NCBI RefSeq assembly: GCF_024710845.1
Contig: NZ_JANJTZ010000018.1
Span: forward strand, 85,185-149,184
Source of the DNA: Mesorhizobium sp.
Lineage (GTDB): Bacteria; Pseudomonadota; Alphaproteobacteria; Rhizobiales; Rhizobiaceae
Reading direction: 5' to 3'
Length of the DNA stretch: 64,000 nucleotides
The notes beneath the pieces are model-generated. The model did no database searches. It was not told the DNA's origin and saw only the letters and a list, made by a program, of their open reading frames with translations. Each line of letters opens with the position of its first letter. Within the stretch, counting starts at the first letter, position 1. This document shows positions 19,232 to 28,323 of this stretch, in pieces. The position numbers were made by a program, and so were the translations under genes.

Positions 19232-21361
19232 CTATAGCCCCCTCACCCAGACCTTGTTATCATGGAACGCCGCGCCGCCGTAGGGCGGGCCGGCGTCGGC
19301 GCCGGTCAGCACATTGATCCCCTCGCCGCGCTCGTGTGCCGAGTTCGGCCAGATGCCTTCCGCGATAACCACGCCGCGCTTCACCCCGTCGAACAGCTTC
19401 GCGTGCAGCACCACCTCGCCGCGGGAATTGCCGACCTCGACACGGCCGCCCTCCGCGATGCCGAGTGCCGCCGCGTCCTCCTGGTTGAGCAGCAGTTCCG
19501 GCCGGCCTTCCTTCTGGCGCGACACCGGGGTCTCGGCAAAGGTCGAGTTGAGGAAGTTGCGTGCGGGCGAGGTCGCCAGCCGGAACGGATGCGCCTCGTC
19601 CGCGACCTCGATCAGGTCGACATGGTCGGGGAATTCGGGCAGCCGCGCCACGTCGCCGAACACGCCCATCGATTTCGGCGGCTTGTTAGGCGCGGCATAG
19701 GTCGTCCAGTCCGGCCTGAAATGGAACTTGCCGTCGCGGTGGCCGAAGCCGTCAAGGTAGTGCGCGCGTTCGAAAGGCGGCTGCATGTCGGCCCAGCGCG
19801 CCTCCTTCAGCGCGTCGAAGCCGCCCAGCCCGCGCTTCCCGAGGATGATGTCGATATGCTCGCGCTCGGTCAGTCCGAAGCCCGGCATTTGGGACACGCC
19901 CAGACGCTTGGCCAGTTCCTCGATGACGAAATGGTTGGTGCGGACTGTGTCGGGCGGCTCGATCGCCTTCGGCCCCAGCGTGATGTGCTGGTTGCCGCCG
20001 CCGGTATAGATGTCGTCGTGCTCGAGGAACATCGTCGCGGGCAGCACGACGTCGGCAAGCTTGGCCGTATCGGTCATGAACTGCTCGTGCACGCAGGCGA
20101 ACAGGTCGTCGCGCAGGAAGCCCCGCACCACCTTGCGCTGCTCGGGCGCGACATTGGCCGGATTGGTGTTCTGGATCAGCATCGCCGTCACCGGCGGCCC
20201 GCCGAACAGCGCGTCCGGTTCGTTCATCAGGATGGGCCCGATGCGCGACTGGTCGAGGTGGCGGATCTTGGGATCGATGAATTTCAGCCCCTCCAGCACC
20301 GTCTTGTCGAACTTGAAGATGCCCGTGTTGGAATGGAACGCGCCGCCGCCCTCATATTGCCAGCAGCCTGTCACCACCGAGACCGACAGCGCGGCATGCA
20401 TGTTCGCCGCGCCGTTGCGCTGGCGCGCGAAGCCGTAACCGAGGCGGAAGAAGGTGCGCTTCGTCGTGCCGATCAGCCGCGCGAACGCCTCGATCTCCTC
20501 GACTGACAGCCCGGTGATCGCCGCCGCCCATTGCGGCGTGCGGGTCGCGACATGCGCCTCCAGCCCCTTCGGGTCGTCGGAATATTTCTCCAGATAGGCC
20601 CGGTCAGCGAGATTGTCGCGGAACAGGATATGCATCACCGCGCAGGCGAGCGCGCCGTCGGTGCCGGGCCGCAGCACCAACCCGAGGTCGGCCTGCTTGA
20701 TCGTCGCGTTCTCGTAGATGTCGATCGCGACGATCTTGGCGCCGCGTTCCTTGCGGGCCTTCACCGCGTGCGTCATCACGTTGACCTGGGTGACGACGGC
20801 GTTGGTGCCCCAGATCACCACGCAGTCGGACTTGGCGATCTCGCGCGGATCGGCACCCGCCAGCCGGCCGGTGCCCATCGTGTAGCCGGTCCAGGCGAGA
20901 TTGGTGCAGATCGAATCGAAGAAGCCCGAATATTTCTTGGCGTTGCGCAGCCGGTCGATGCCGTCGCGCTGCACATGGCCCATCGTGCCGGCATAGAAAT
21001 AGGGCCAGACCGTCTCGCTGCCGTGCTTCTCCTCTGCCTTCAGGAACTTCTCCGCTACGAGGTCCAGCGCGGCATCCCAGGACGCTTCCTTCCAGATCGC
21101 CTCGCCCTTCGCACCGGCGCGTACCAACGGCTTCATCAGCCGGTCGGGATGGTGGATGCGGTCGGCGTAGCGGGCGACCTTGGCGCAGATCACGCCGGCC
21201 GTGTAGGTGTTGTCCTTGGCTCCGTGCACCCGCCCGATGCGGTTCGGTCCGACGATCTCGACGTCGAGCGCGCAGGCCGACGGGCAGTCGTGCGGGCAGA
21301 CCGAATGGGCGATGCCGGTCTTGGCGACGGCCGTCGGGCCGAACGTGGCGTGCGTGTTCAT
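19232..21361 (-). CDS. Molybdopterin (bis-MGD) oxidoreductase, formate dehydrogenase/nitrate reductase-like
   Basis: 709 aa. An N-terminal [4Fe-4S] site is formed by C22, C26, C30 and C59 (VCPHDCPSAC ... VICAKV). Then come the catalytic Mo-pterin domains and a C-terminal dinucleotide-binding domain (SPARNFLNSTFAETP, LLLNQEDAAALGI). C152 in FFDSICTNLAWTG is a candidate Mo ligand by position. There is no Tat signal, so it is cytoplasmic. No electron-transfer or maturation subunit is encoded alongside, so its redox partner and substrate are unknown. It needs the molybdopterin made with moaD and moaE products (29 kb). It is convergent with the HicB gene. Confidence 0.88.
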   Translation of the reverse strand: MNTHATFGPTAVAKTGIAHSVCPHDCPSACALDVEIVGPNRIGRVHGAKDNTYTAGVICAKVARYADRIHHPDRLMKPLVRAGAKGEAIWKEASWDAALDLVAEKFLKAEEKHGSETVWPYFYAGTMGHVQRDGIDRLRNAKKYSGFFDSICTNLAWTGYTMGTGRLAGADPREIAKSDCVVIWGTNAVVTQVNVMTHAVKARKERGAKIVAIDIYENATIKQADLGLVLRPGTDGALACAVMHILFRDNLADRAYLEKYSDDPKGLEAHVATRTPQWAAAITGLSVEEIEAFARLIGTTKRTFFRLGYGFARQRNGAANMHAALSVSVVTGCWQYEGGGAFHSNTGIFKFDKTVLEGLKFIDPKIRHLDQSRIGPILMNEPDALFGGPPVTAMLIQNTNPANVAPEQRKVVRGFLRDDLFACVHEQFMTDTAKLADVVLPATMFLEHDDIYTGGGNQHITLGPKAIEPPDTVRTNHFVIEELAKRLGVSQMPGFGLTEREHIDIILGKRGLGGFDALKEARWADMQPPFERAHYLDGFGHRDGKFHFRPDWTTYAAPNKPPKSMGVFGDVARLPEFPDHVDLIEVADEAHPFRLATSPARNFLNSTFAETPVSRQKEGRPELLLNQEDAAALGIAEGGRVEVGNSRGEVVLHAKLFDGVKRGVVIAEGIWPNSAHERGEGINVLTGADAGPPYGGAAFHDNKVWVRGL

Positions 21362-21426
21362 GCCCCTTCCCTAGCGGTTTTTGGGCGCCGGGTGTAGAGG
21401 CCGTCCATGCGCTGGAACGCCCTTCG

Positions 21427-22287
21427 ATGAACTACGACCACGCCTATCATGCCGGGAACTTCGCCGACGTGGTCAAGCACGCGCTCGTCGTGCGCATCGT
21501 CGAATATCTGAAACGCAAGGACAAGCCGTTCCGCGTCATCGACACGCATGCCGGCAGCGGACTCTACGACCTGTCCGGAGAACGGGCGCAGAAGACCGGC
21601 GAATGGCGTACCGGCATCGGGCGCCTGATCGAGGCCGAACTGCCCGAGCCGGCCCGGGTCCTGCTCGCGCCCTATCTCGAGATCGTCGGCGACCTCAATC
21701 CCGGCGGCGGCATCAAGTTCTATCCCGGCTCGCCGGTGCTGTTACGGCGCCTGCTGCGCGGACGCGACCGGCTGACCGCGATCGAGCTGCACCCCGACGC
21801 TGCCTTCGAATTGAAGAATCGCTTCGCCGGCGATTTCGCCACCCGCACGATCGAACTCGACGGCTGGCTGGCGCTCGGCGCTCATGTGCCGCCCAAGGAG
21901 AAGCGCGGCTTCGTGCTGGTCGATCCGCCCTTCGAGATCGACGACGAATTCGGCCGCATCCTCGATGGTCTGCGCAAGGCCCACCAGCGCTGGCCGGGCG
22001 GCATCTACGCCTTCTGGTATCCGGTCAAGGACAGGGAGGAGGTCGAGCGGTTCCGCCAGGACCTCGCCGGCCTCGGCATCCCGCGTATCCTCGACGCGAC
22101 GCTGACGATCCGCGCGCCGCTCCACTATCCGCGCCTCGACGGCACCGGCATGGTCATCGTCAACCCGCCCTACGTCATCGAGGAAGAGCTCAACGTGCTT
22201 CTGCCCGTCCTGTCCGAGGTGCTTGCTGAGGACGCGGGCGCCGGCTGGAAAGTGAAATGGCTGGCCGGGGAAGCGCCACCGGATTGA
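21427..22287 (+). CDS. rlmJ: 23S rRNA (adenine2030-N6)-methyltransferase
   Basis: 286 aa; methylates A2030 of 23S rRNA using SAM. The diagnostic N-terminus MNYDHAYHAGNFADVVKHAL and the SAM-site segment RVIDTHAGSGLYDL are present. The catalytic motif appears as VLVDPPFEIDDEF, in place of the more usual DPPY. The C-terminus contains MVIVNPPYVIEEEL. Length matches RlmJ. It is divergent from the molybdopterin oxidoreductase (65 nt). Confidence 0.94.
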   Translation: MNYDHAYHAGNFADVVKHALVVRIVEYLKRKDKPFRVIDTHAGSGLYDLSGERAQKTGEWRTGIGRLIEAELPEPARVLLAPYLEIVGDLNPGGGIKFYPGSPVLLRRLLRGRDRLTAIELHPDAAFELKNRFAGDFATRTIELDGWLALGAHVPPKEKRGFVLVDPPFEIDDEFGRILDGLRKAHQRWPGGIYAFWYPVKDREEVERFRQDLAGLGIPRILDATLTIRAPLHYPRLDGTGMVIVNPPYVIEEELNVLLPVLSEVLAEDAGAGWKVKWLAGEAPPD

Positions 22288-22315
22288 CGGCGAAGGCAAG
22301 TTGCGGGAGTGTCCG

Positions 22316-22771
22316 ATGCTGATGAACAGGCGGAGTTCGGGTGCGATGACGCGATTCGGATTGGTTCTTTCGGCGACAATGGCGCTTGCCGCGATGACGG
22401 GCATAGCCAGGGCAGCCGACATGGTGCTGGACTACGCCAATCCAGGCGTCTGCGCCGAGCAGCGCTTCCTCGGCAAGATCACCAATCGCTTCCGGCACCA
22501 GGTAACGCATGTGCCCAACCTGCCCGATGTCGACATCGTTGCCTTCCACGACATCCACCAGCACCGCTACAAGGAAGCTTCGGAGAAATGGCCGATCGGC
22601 CGCCGCTATTGCGGTGCGACGGTAGCCCTGTCCGACGGCGAATCGCGCCCGATCTGGTATCTGATCGAGGAAGGTATGGGTTTCGCCTCGCTCGGCGACA
22701 ATGTCGAGTTCTGCGTCTCCGGCTTCGACCGCTGGTATGTCTACAACGGCCGCTGCCGCGTCCTGAGGTAG
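22316..22771 (+). CDS. Small secreted four-cysteine protein of unknown function
   Basis: 151 aa, starting at 22316 where GGGAG lies 6 nt upstream. The signal peptide is FGLVLSATMALAAMTGIARAA. The mature protein (~115 aa) has exactly four cysteines (GVCAE, YCGAT, EFCVS, GRCRV), so two disulfides are likely, and is rich in aromatic residues (PIWYLIEEGMGF, FDRWYVYNG). It has no family that I recognise. The next gene, a secreted RNase T2, begins 4 nt after this stop and its ribosome-binding site lies inside this gene, so the two are probably made together. Confidence 0.7.
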   Translation: MLMNRRSSGAMTRFGLVLSATMALAAMTGIARAADMVLDYANPGVCAEQRFLGKITNRFRHQVTHVPNLPDVDIVAFHDIHQHRYKEASEKWPIGRRYCGATVALSDGESRPIWYLIEEGMGFASLGDNVEFCVSGFDRWYVYNGRCRVLR

Positions 22772-22775
22772 CGTC

Positions 22776-23504
22776 CTGTTCCCGTTTCTCCGGGGACGCC
22801 CTACCGCGCTCGTCCTGTCGCTCCTTCTCGCCGCCTGCGGCGAAGATCAGGCGAGCGCTCCGAACACGCCCATCGCCGGCCCGGCCCCGACCGCTCCGGC
22901 ATCGAATCCGCAGACACCGGTAAAATCCGGAAAAGGCTTCGATTTCTACGTCCTGTCCCTGTCCTGGTCACCGAGCTACTGCGAAGCCGAAGGTGCGGAC
23001 GCCAACCGCCAGCAATGCGCCTCGGGCCGGCCCTACGCCTTCGTCGTCCACGGGCTGTGGCCGCAGTTCGAGCGCGGTTCTCCGTCCGACTGCCCGGTCC
23101 GGGAGGCTGATGTCGCCCCCGGCATCGTCTCGGACATCCTGCCGATCATGCCCTCCAGCGGACTCATCCGCTACCAGTGGCGCAAGCACGGCTCCTGCGC
23201 CGGCCTCTCGCAGGCGGATTACTTTGACGTCCTGCGCGCCGCGCGCACGCGGGTCGCGATCCCGAAGGAGTTCCAGCGCCTCGAGGCTTACCGGACCGTC
23301 CGGGCCGACGATGTGGAGGCGGCATTCCTCATGAGCAATCAGGGCCTTGCGAAGGACGGCGTCGCCGTCACCTGCGACAAGCGCTATCTGCGCGAGGTGC
23401 GCATCTGCCTGACCAAGGGGCTCGAGTTCCGCGCCTGCCCCGAGATCGACCGCCGCGACTGCCGGCTCGACAAGGCGGTGATGCCGCCGGTGCGCGGCGG
23501 CTGA
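22776..23504 (+). CDS. Ribonuclease T2 family lipoprotein (non-ATG start)
   Basis: 242 aa when started at CTG 22776. Both catalytic boxes are present: FVVHGLWPQ (His92) and WRKHGSC (His138), so it should cleave single-stranded RNA to 2',3'-cyclic phosphates. The N-terminus reads as a lipoprotein signal, LVLSLLLAAC-G, with Cys21 as the lipidation site, followed by a Pro/Ala-rich linker. No ATG, GTG or TTG occurs in frame between the stop at 22764 and the signal; CTG at 22776 has GAGG 7 nt upstream. It should act in the periplasm, anchored to a membrane. Family certain, start inferred. Confidence 0.88.
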   Translation: MFPFLRGRPTALVLSLLLAACGEDQASAPNTPIAGPAPTAPASNPQTPVKSGKGFDFYVLSLSWSPSYCEAEGADANRQQCASGRPYAFVVHGLWPQFERGSPSDCPVREADVAPGIVSDILPIMPSSGLIRYQWRKHGSCAGLSQADYFDVLRAARTRVAIPKEFQRLEAYRTVRADDVEAAFLMSNQGLAKDGVAVTCDKRYLREVRICLTKGLEFRACPEIDRRDCRLDKAVMPPVRGG

Positions 23505-23598
23505 CTGGCCGACTGCCGGCTCTCCGCTGGGCCTTCCTCCCCGGCATTGCCCCGGATATGAAAGCGCCACCCGCAACCCAGGCCAGGATCAAGCCGAC

Positions 23599-24195
23599 AT
23601 GCCGCGCATCCTCTACTCCCCCGCCTCCCCCTACAGCGCCAAGGTCCGCATGGCGGCCGCCTATGCGGGCATCGCCTGCGAGGCCGTGGTGGTCGACACC
23701 AACGCGGACCCGGCGCTGCTCACCGACGCCAACCCGCTCGGCAAGATCCCGGCGCTCATCACCGACGAAGGCGAGGCGGTGTTCGACAGCCGCGTCATCA
23801 CCCAGTATCTCAACCGCATCTCCGGCAACGCGCTGTTCCCGCGCAACGCAGCCAAGCGCCTGGAGGCGGAACGGCTCGAAGCGCTCGCCGACGGCATCGC
23901 CGACTGCCTGCTCGCCCATGTCTACGAACGCCGCTTCCGCCCCGAGGAGAAGACCCACCAGCCCTGGCTCGACCGGCAATGGTCGAAGGTCGAGCGTTCG
24001 CTCGACCACCTCGTCGCCAACACGCCGAAACTGCCGGCCAAGATCACTGCCGGCCACCTCGCGCTGCGCGCTCTGCTCGGCTATCTGGCGCTGCGCTTCG
24101 ACGGAAAATGGGAAAAGGGCCGCTCCAAGCTGGTGCGCTGGGCGAAGAAGTTCGACGAGAAGTTCCCGGAACTCGCCGCCTACATCCCGAAATAG
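23599..24195 (+). CDS. Glutathione S-transferase family protein
   Basis: 198 aa. The N-terminal thioredoxin-like domain begins RILYSPASPYSAKVRMAA with a Ser-x-x-Ser active-site region, then NPLGKIPALITDEGEAVFDS, containing the cis-Pro and the glutathione-binding Glu/Asp-Ser pair. The C-terminal helical domain follows. Substrate is unknown. A strong bidirectional terminator follows the stop by 24 nt. Confidence 0.88.
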   Translation: MPRILYSPASPYSAKVRMAAAYAGIACEAVVVDTNADPALLTDANPLGKIPALITDEGEAVFDSRVITQYLNRISGNALFPRNAAKRLEAERLEALADGIADCLLAHVYERRFRPEEKTHQPWLDRQWSKVERSLDHLVANTPKLPAKITAGHLALRALLGYLALRFDGKWEKGRSKLVRWAKKFDEKFPELAAYIPK

Positions 24196-24219
24196 AGCAG
24201 CTTGCGCCGCATCAAGCAG

Positions 24220-24249
24220 AAAGGCCGGGGAGTCGCCTCCCCGGCCTTT
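24220..24249. terminator. Bidirectional rho-independent-like terminator
   Basis: Perfect 13-bp stem, aaaggccggggag at 24220-24232 with its complement at 24237-24249, and a TCGC loop. AT bases close each end of the stem, so it can serve both the GST gene (plus) and the convergent outer-membrane protein gene (minus). Confidence 0.85.
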
Positions 24250-24274
24250 GCCGTTACGCGGTCACGCGCTGGTC

Positions 24275-24937
24275 TCAGAACTTCACGCCGAGGCCGAGCT
24301 GAACCTTGTTGGAGTGGGTCTCCACGTCCTGGGAAACGCCGCCGAGGTTGAACGTCTCCTTGCCGTAGTCCGTGAAGCGGTACTCGCCGCGCACGAACAC
24401 CCTCTCGGTCACCTTCACGTCGGCGCCCGCGCCGACCGTATAGCCGAGCATGGTCTTGCGGTCGGAGCCCAGCGCGCTGCTGGCCTTCAGGCTTTCCGCG
24501 GCGCCGCCGCCGGTGCCATAGAGCAGCACGCGGTCGTTGACCGCATAGCCGAGGCGGGCGCGCAGCGAGCCCTCGACGCCCGACTTGGTGTCGATGCCGG
24601 CGTTGGAACCCTTGGCGCCGTTGTAGCCGACGTCACCCTCGACGCCGTAGACGATGCTGCCGTTCTGGCCCTGGACACCGGCGAATGCGCCGCCGTTGAA
24701 GCCGTCATGGTCGTGCGTGCCGACGCCCGGCAGGTCGGCCCGGCCAAACGTGTAACCGGCCTGCACACCGGCATAGGGACCGGCCCAGCCGGTCGATGCC
24801 GACGGAACGACTTCGACCGGAGCCGGCTCGGGCGCCTGCTCGTAGACCGCGTCGGCGGCGAATGCGGGAATGGCGCTGGCAACTGCCAGCGCGGCTGCCG
24901 CCACCAGCGGACGAGCGAATTTGAGATTGGCTTTCAT
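24275..24937 (-). CDS. Outer-membrane beta-barrel protein (Omp25/RopB-like)
   Basis: 220 aa. Signal peptide LVAAAALAVASAIPAFAADA, then an acidic/Pro linker (EQAPEPAPVEVVP). The eight-strand barrel begins GWAGPYAGVQAGYTFGRA and ends with the alternating strand KVQLGLGVKF, with a C-terminal Phe. This is the porin-like surface protein family (Omp25/Omp31, RopB) of the order. The start at 24937 is set by AGGAG 8 nt upstream. It probably has a strong promoter in the long upstream gap. Confidence 0.85.
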   Translation of the reverse strand: MKANLKFARPLVAAAALAVASAIPAFAADAVYEQAPEPAPVEVVPSASTGWAGPYAGVQAGYTFGRADLPGVGTHDHDGFNGGAFAGVQGQNGSIVYGVEGDVGYNGAKGSNAGIDTKSGVEGSLRARLGYAVNDRVLLYGTGGGAAESLKASSALGSDRKTMLGYTVGAGADVKVTERVFVRGEYRFTDYGKETFNLGGVSQDVETHSNKVQLGLGVKF

Positions 24938-25359
24938 TGTTCTCTCCTTAGCCTTCAGGAACTCGAAAACGCGAACCGAGGACCGGCGTTCCATCGGGAG
25001 GTGACGGACCGCCGCTTCGGCATGGAGCGGAAGATGGGAGGCAAATGCGGCACGACGGCACCACCAATCAGGTCATTGGTCGGCGGCGATGCGGCAGGAA
25101 AAAGGCGTTGCACTAGGGCAACAACAGCCTCCTCGGAGAGCGAATAGCTGCCGGCGGGCCGTGTGCGACCTACGAGTACGCAAGTCGCAAGCTATTGATA
25201 TCTTTTGGTTAATTTTCACGTTTCTCGACGCGCCTTCCGCAACGCCACCCGATGGGCTCCACCAGCGTCAGGAATTGGCCGCTACGAGCAGCGCGACCCC
25301 TGTCGGCCTCCGTTTCGCCCCATATATTACGTCAACAAGGCTTCGGGGGACCACGATTC
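24938..25359. other. Divergent intergenic region, omp / SDR gene
   Basis: 422 bases with no supportable gene. It must carry the outer-membrane protein promoter (minus) and the SDR-uvrC promoter (plus). The stretch 25195-25225 (attgatatcttttggttaat) is markedly AT-rich for this genome, but I cannot assign -35 and -10 boxes with confidence. No repeats or tRNA seen. Confidence 0.4.
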
Positions 25360-26124
25360 ATGATCCATCAACCAAGAACGGCGCTGGTCACCGGAGGCGC
25401 GCGCAGAATCGGCGCGGCGATCGTGCGCGACCTGGCGAAGAACGGCTTTACGGTGGCGATCCACTGCAACCGCTCGATCGCGGAGGCCGAGGCGCTCGCC
25501 GCCGAGATCGTCCGCGGCGGCGGCAAGGCGGCGGTCGTGACGGCGGACCTGACTCGCATGGACGAGGCAGGCGATCTCGTCGCTCGCGCCGCCGAGCGGG
25601 TCGGTCCCATCGGCCTCCTGGTCAACAGCGCCTCCGTCTTCGTTCGCGACGAGATCGGTAGTTTCGAATGGGAGGTCTGGGACGCGCATTTCGCCGTGCA
25701 TGTGAAGGCGCCGGTATTGCTGGCCCGAACGCTCGTCGAAACGCTGCCGGCGGGCATGGCCGGGCTCGTGGTCAACATCATCGACGAGCGGGTCTGGCGT
25801 CCGAACCCGCATTTCTTCTCCTACACGCTGTCCAAGTCGGCGCTGTGGGATGCGACGCGCACCATGGCGCAGGCGCTTGCGCCGCGAATCCGCGTCAACG
25901 CCATCGGCCCCGGCCCGACGCTGCCCAACATCCGCCAGCAGCGGGCGGATTTCGACAGGCAGGTGGCCGGCCTTCTGCTCGAGCGGGGTCCCGACCTGTC
26001 GGAATTCGGCGCGACCGCGCGCTATCTGTTCGAGACGATGTCAGTAACCGGCCAAATGATCGCCATCGACGGCGGGCAGCATCTTGCGTGGCAAACGCCG
26101 GATGTGACAGGCATGAAGGAATGA
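25360..26124 (+). CDS. Short-chain reductase resembling pteridine/dihydromonapterin reductase (FolM/PTR1 type)
   Basis: 254 aa NAD(P)-dependent SDR. The nucleotide motif is [11 protein letters not shown], with the Arg of the TGx3RxG form that marks pteridine reductases such as FolM and PTR1. The catalytic stretch reads [24 protein letters not shown]: Asp occupies the place of the usual SDR serine, followed by YxxxK, again as in FolM/PTR1. It is likely to reduce a pterin cofactor. GGGGGA lies a few bases before the ATG. It overlaps uvrC by 4 nt (ATGA). Confidence 0.78.
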   Translation: MIHQPRTALVTGGARRIGAAIVRDLAKNGFTVAIHCNRSIAEAEALAAEIVRGGGKAAVVTADLTRMDEAGDLVARAAERVGPIGLLVNSASVFVRDEIGSFEWEVWDAHFAVHVKAPVLLARTLVETLPAGMAGLVVNIIDERVWRPNPHFFSYTLSKSALWDATRTMAQALAPRIRVNAIGPGPTLPNIRQQRADFDRQVAGLLLERGPDLSEFGATARYLFETMSVTGQMIAIDGGQHLAWQTPDVTGMKE

Positions 26125-28169
26125 GTCCCCGAAATCCCACGATTGACGACGCGCCCCCCCATCCGGCCGACGACGAGGAAGCCGCCCTGCTCATCGCCGA
26201 CGAGCAGGACGACGACGATACGGATATCGTCGAGGAAGCGGCCGCCGCGCCGGAAATGGCGGCACTGTGGGATCGCGGCGGGCGCGATACGGAAGGGCTG
26301 ACCGGCGCCGAGCTGATCCAGGCGCTGGTCAAGCGCCTTCCCAACTCGCCCGGCGTCTACCGGATGATGAACGTGGCCGGCGACGTGCTTTATGTCGGCA
26401 AGGCGAGCAGCCTGAAGAAGCGCGTCACCAGCTACGCGCAGGGCCGCTTCCACACCAACCGTATCGGCCGGATGGTGCGCGAGACGACGGCGATGGAGTT
26501 CATCGTCACCCGCACCGAGATCGAGGCGCTTCTGCTCGAAGCGAACATGATCAAGCGCTTGCGGCCGCGTTTCAATGTGCTGATGCGGGACGACAAGTCG
26601 TTCCCCTATATCCTGATTACCAATGACGGCCTGGCGCCCGGCATCTTCAAGCACCGGGGCGCGCGGTCGCGCAAGGGCGACTATTTCGGCCCCTTTGCAT
26701 CCGCCGGCGCGGTCGGGCGCACCATCAACGCGCTGCAGCGCGCCTTCCTCTTGAGAAGCTGCACCGATTCCATGTTCGCGAGCCGCACGCGGCCATGCCT
26801 GCTCTACCAGATCAAGCGCTGCTCCGGCCCCTGCACGGGCGAAATCTCCGAGGCCGGCTATGCCGAACTCGTCTCGGAGGCGAAGGACTTCCTCTCCGGC
26901 CGCAGCCAGAAGGTGAAGGGCGAAATTTCGGCCGCGATGCAGGAGGCGTCGGAACAGCTCGACTTCGAGCGCGCCGCCGTCTATCGCGACCGCCTCTCCG
27001 CCCTGTCGCATGTGCAGAGCCACCAGGGCATCAACCCGCAATCGGTGGAGGAGGCGGACGTCTTCGCCATCCACCAGGACGGCGGCCAGAGCTGCATCGA
27101 GGTGTTCTTCTTCCGCACCGGCCAGAACTGGGGCAACCGCGCCTATTTCCCCAAGGCCGATCCGGCGCTGGAACCCGCCGAGGTGCTGGGCGCCTTCATG
27201 GCGCAGTTCTACGACGACAAGCCCTGCCCCCGGCTGATCCTGCTTTCGCATGCCGTTGAGGAACAGGACCTGCTGGCGCAGGCGCTCGCGACACGCGCCG
27301 GCCGCAAGGTGACGATTTCCGTGCCGTCGCGCGGCGAGAAGAAGGACCTCGTGGCGCATGCGCTGCAGAACGCGCGCGAGGCGCTCGGGCGCAGGCTGGC
27401 CGAGACCTCGACCCAGGGTGTGCTGCTGGAAGGGATCGCCAAGGCCTTCGGCCTGCCGTCGGCGCCGCGCCGCATCGAGGTCTACGACAACTCGCACATC
27501 ATGGGCACCAACGCGGTCGGCGCGATGATCGTCGCCGGGCCCGAGGGGTTCGCCAAGAACCAGTACCGCAAATTCAACATCCGCTCCGAATCGATCACGC
27601 CGGGCGACGATTTCGGCATGATGCGCGAAGTGATGGAGCGGCGCTTCTCGCGTCTGCTCAAGGAACATGGCGAGGGGCAGCCGGCGCCGGCGGAAAGCGA
27701 CGATACGATGCCGGCCTGGCCGGACCTCGTCCTGATCGACGGCGGCCAGGGACAGATGTCGGCGGTGCGCGCGATCCTCGACGAACTCGGCATCGCCGAC
27801 AAGATCGAGGCGATCGGCGTCGCCAAGGGCGTCGACCGCGATGCGGGACGGGAACGGTTCTTCGTCCGCGGGCGCGATCCGTTCACGCTGCCGCCGCGCG
27901 ATCCGGTGCTCTATTTCATCCAGCGGCTGCGCGACGAGGCGCATCGATTCGCCATCGGCTCGCACCGCGCGCGCCGCAAGAAGGAGATGGTCCGCAATCC
28001 GCTCGACGAGATCGCCGGCATCGGCCCGTCGCGCAAGCGCGCGCTTCTTCACCATTTCGGCACCGCCAAGGCGGTCAGCCGGGCGGCACTCGCAGACCTG
28101 CGGTCGGTCGAAGGCGTGTCCGAATCGCTGGCGAAGCAGATCTACGATCACTTCCACGACAATGGCTGA
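26121..28169 (+). CDS. uvrC: Excinuclease ABC subunit C
   Basis: 682 aa; makes both incisions in nucleotide excision repair after UvrAB recognition. An acidic ~65-residue N-terminal extension precedes the GIY-YIG nuclease domain ([20 protein letters not shown]). Then come the UVR motif region ([20 protein letters not shown]), the RNase H-like C-terminal nuclease ([31 protein letters not shown]) and the terminal helix-hairpin-helix pair ([19 protein letters not shown]). Overlaps the upstream SDR by 4 nt. Confidence 0.97.
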   Translation: MSPRNPTIDDAPPHPADDEEAALLIADEQDDDDTDIVEEAAAAPEMAALWDRGGRDTEGLTGAELIQALVKRLPNSPGVYRMMNVAGDVLYVGKASSLKKRVTSYAQGRFHTNRIGRMVRETTAMEFIVTRTEIEALLLEANMIKRLRPRFNVLMRDDKSFPYILITNDGLAPGIFKHRGARSRKGDYFGPFASAGAVGRTINALQRAFLLRSCTDSMFASRTRPCLLYQIKRCSGPCTGEISEAGYAELVSEAKDFLSGRSQKVKGEISAAMQEASEQLDFERAAVYRDRLSALSHVQSHQGINPQSVEEADVFAIHQDGGQSCIEVFFFRTGQNWGNRAYFPKADPALEPAEVLGAFMAQFYDDKPCPRLILLSHAVEEQDLLAQALATRAGRKVTISVPSRGEKKDLVAHALQNAREALGRRLAETSTQGVLLEGIAKAFGLPSAPRRIEVYDNSHIMGTNAVGAMIVAGPEGFAKNQYRKFNIRSESITPGDDFGMMREVMERRFSRLLKEHGEGQPAPAESDDTMPAWPDLVLIDGGQGQMSAVRAILDELGIADKIEAIGVAKGVDRDAGRERFFVRGRDPFTLPPRDPVLYFIQRLRDEAHRFAIGSHRARRKKEMVRNPLDEIAGIGPSRKRALLHHFGTAKAVSRAALADLRSVEGVSESLAKQIYDHFHDNG

Positions 28170-28323
28170 TAGGCCGCGCCGTTTTGCCGGCGGGCGGCCG
28201 ATCGCGGCCGAATTCCGCGCTGGAGCAATGGAAAGCCGGATTTAGGCGCGCCGCGTGCCTTGCTGTTGACCCGAAGAGGTCACATCTGTTGAAACTGAAC
28301 GATCACCAGCAAAGAACGGCCCG

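Noticed and set aside
26022..28157. 711-codon minus-strand open frame opposite uvrC
   Set aside because: Shadow of uvrC caused by high GC at third positions.
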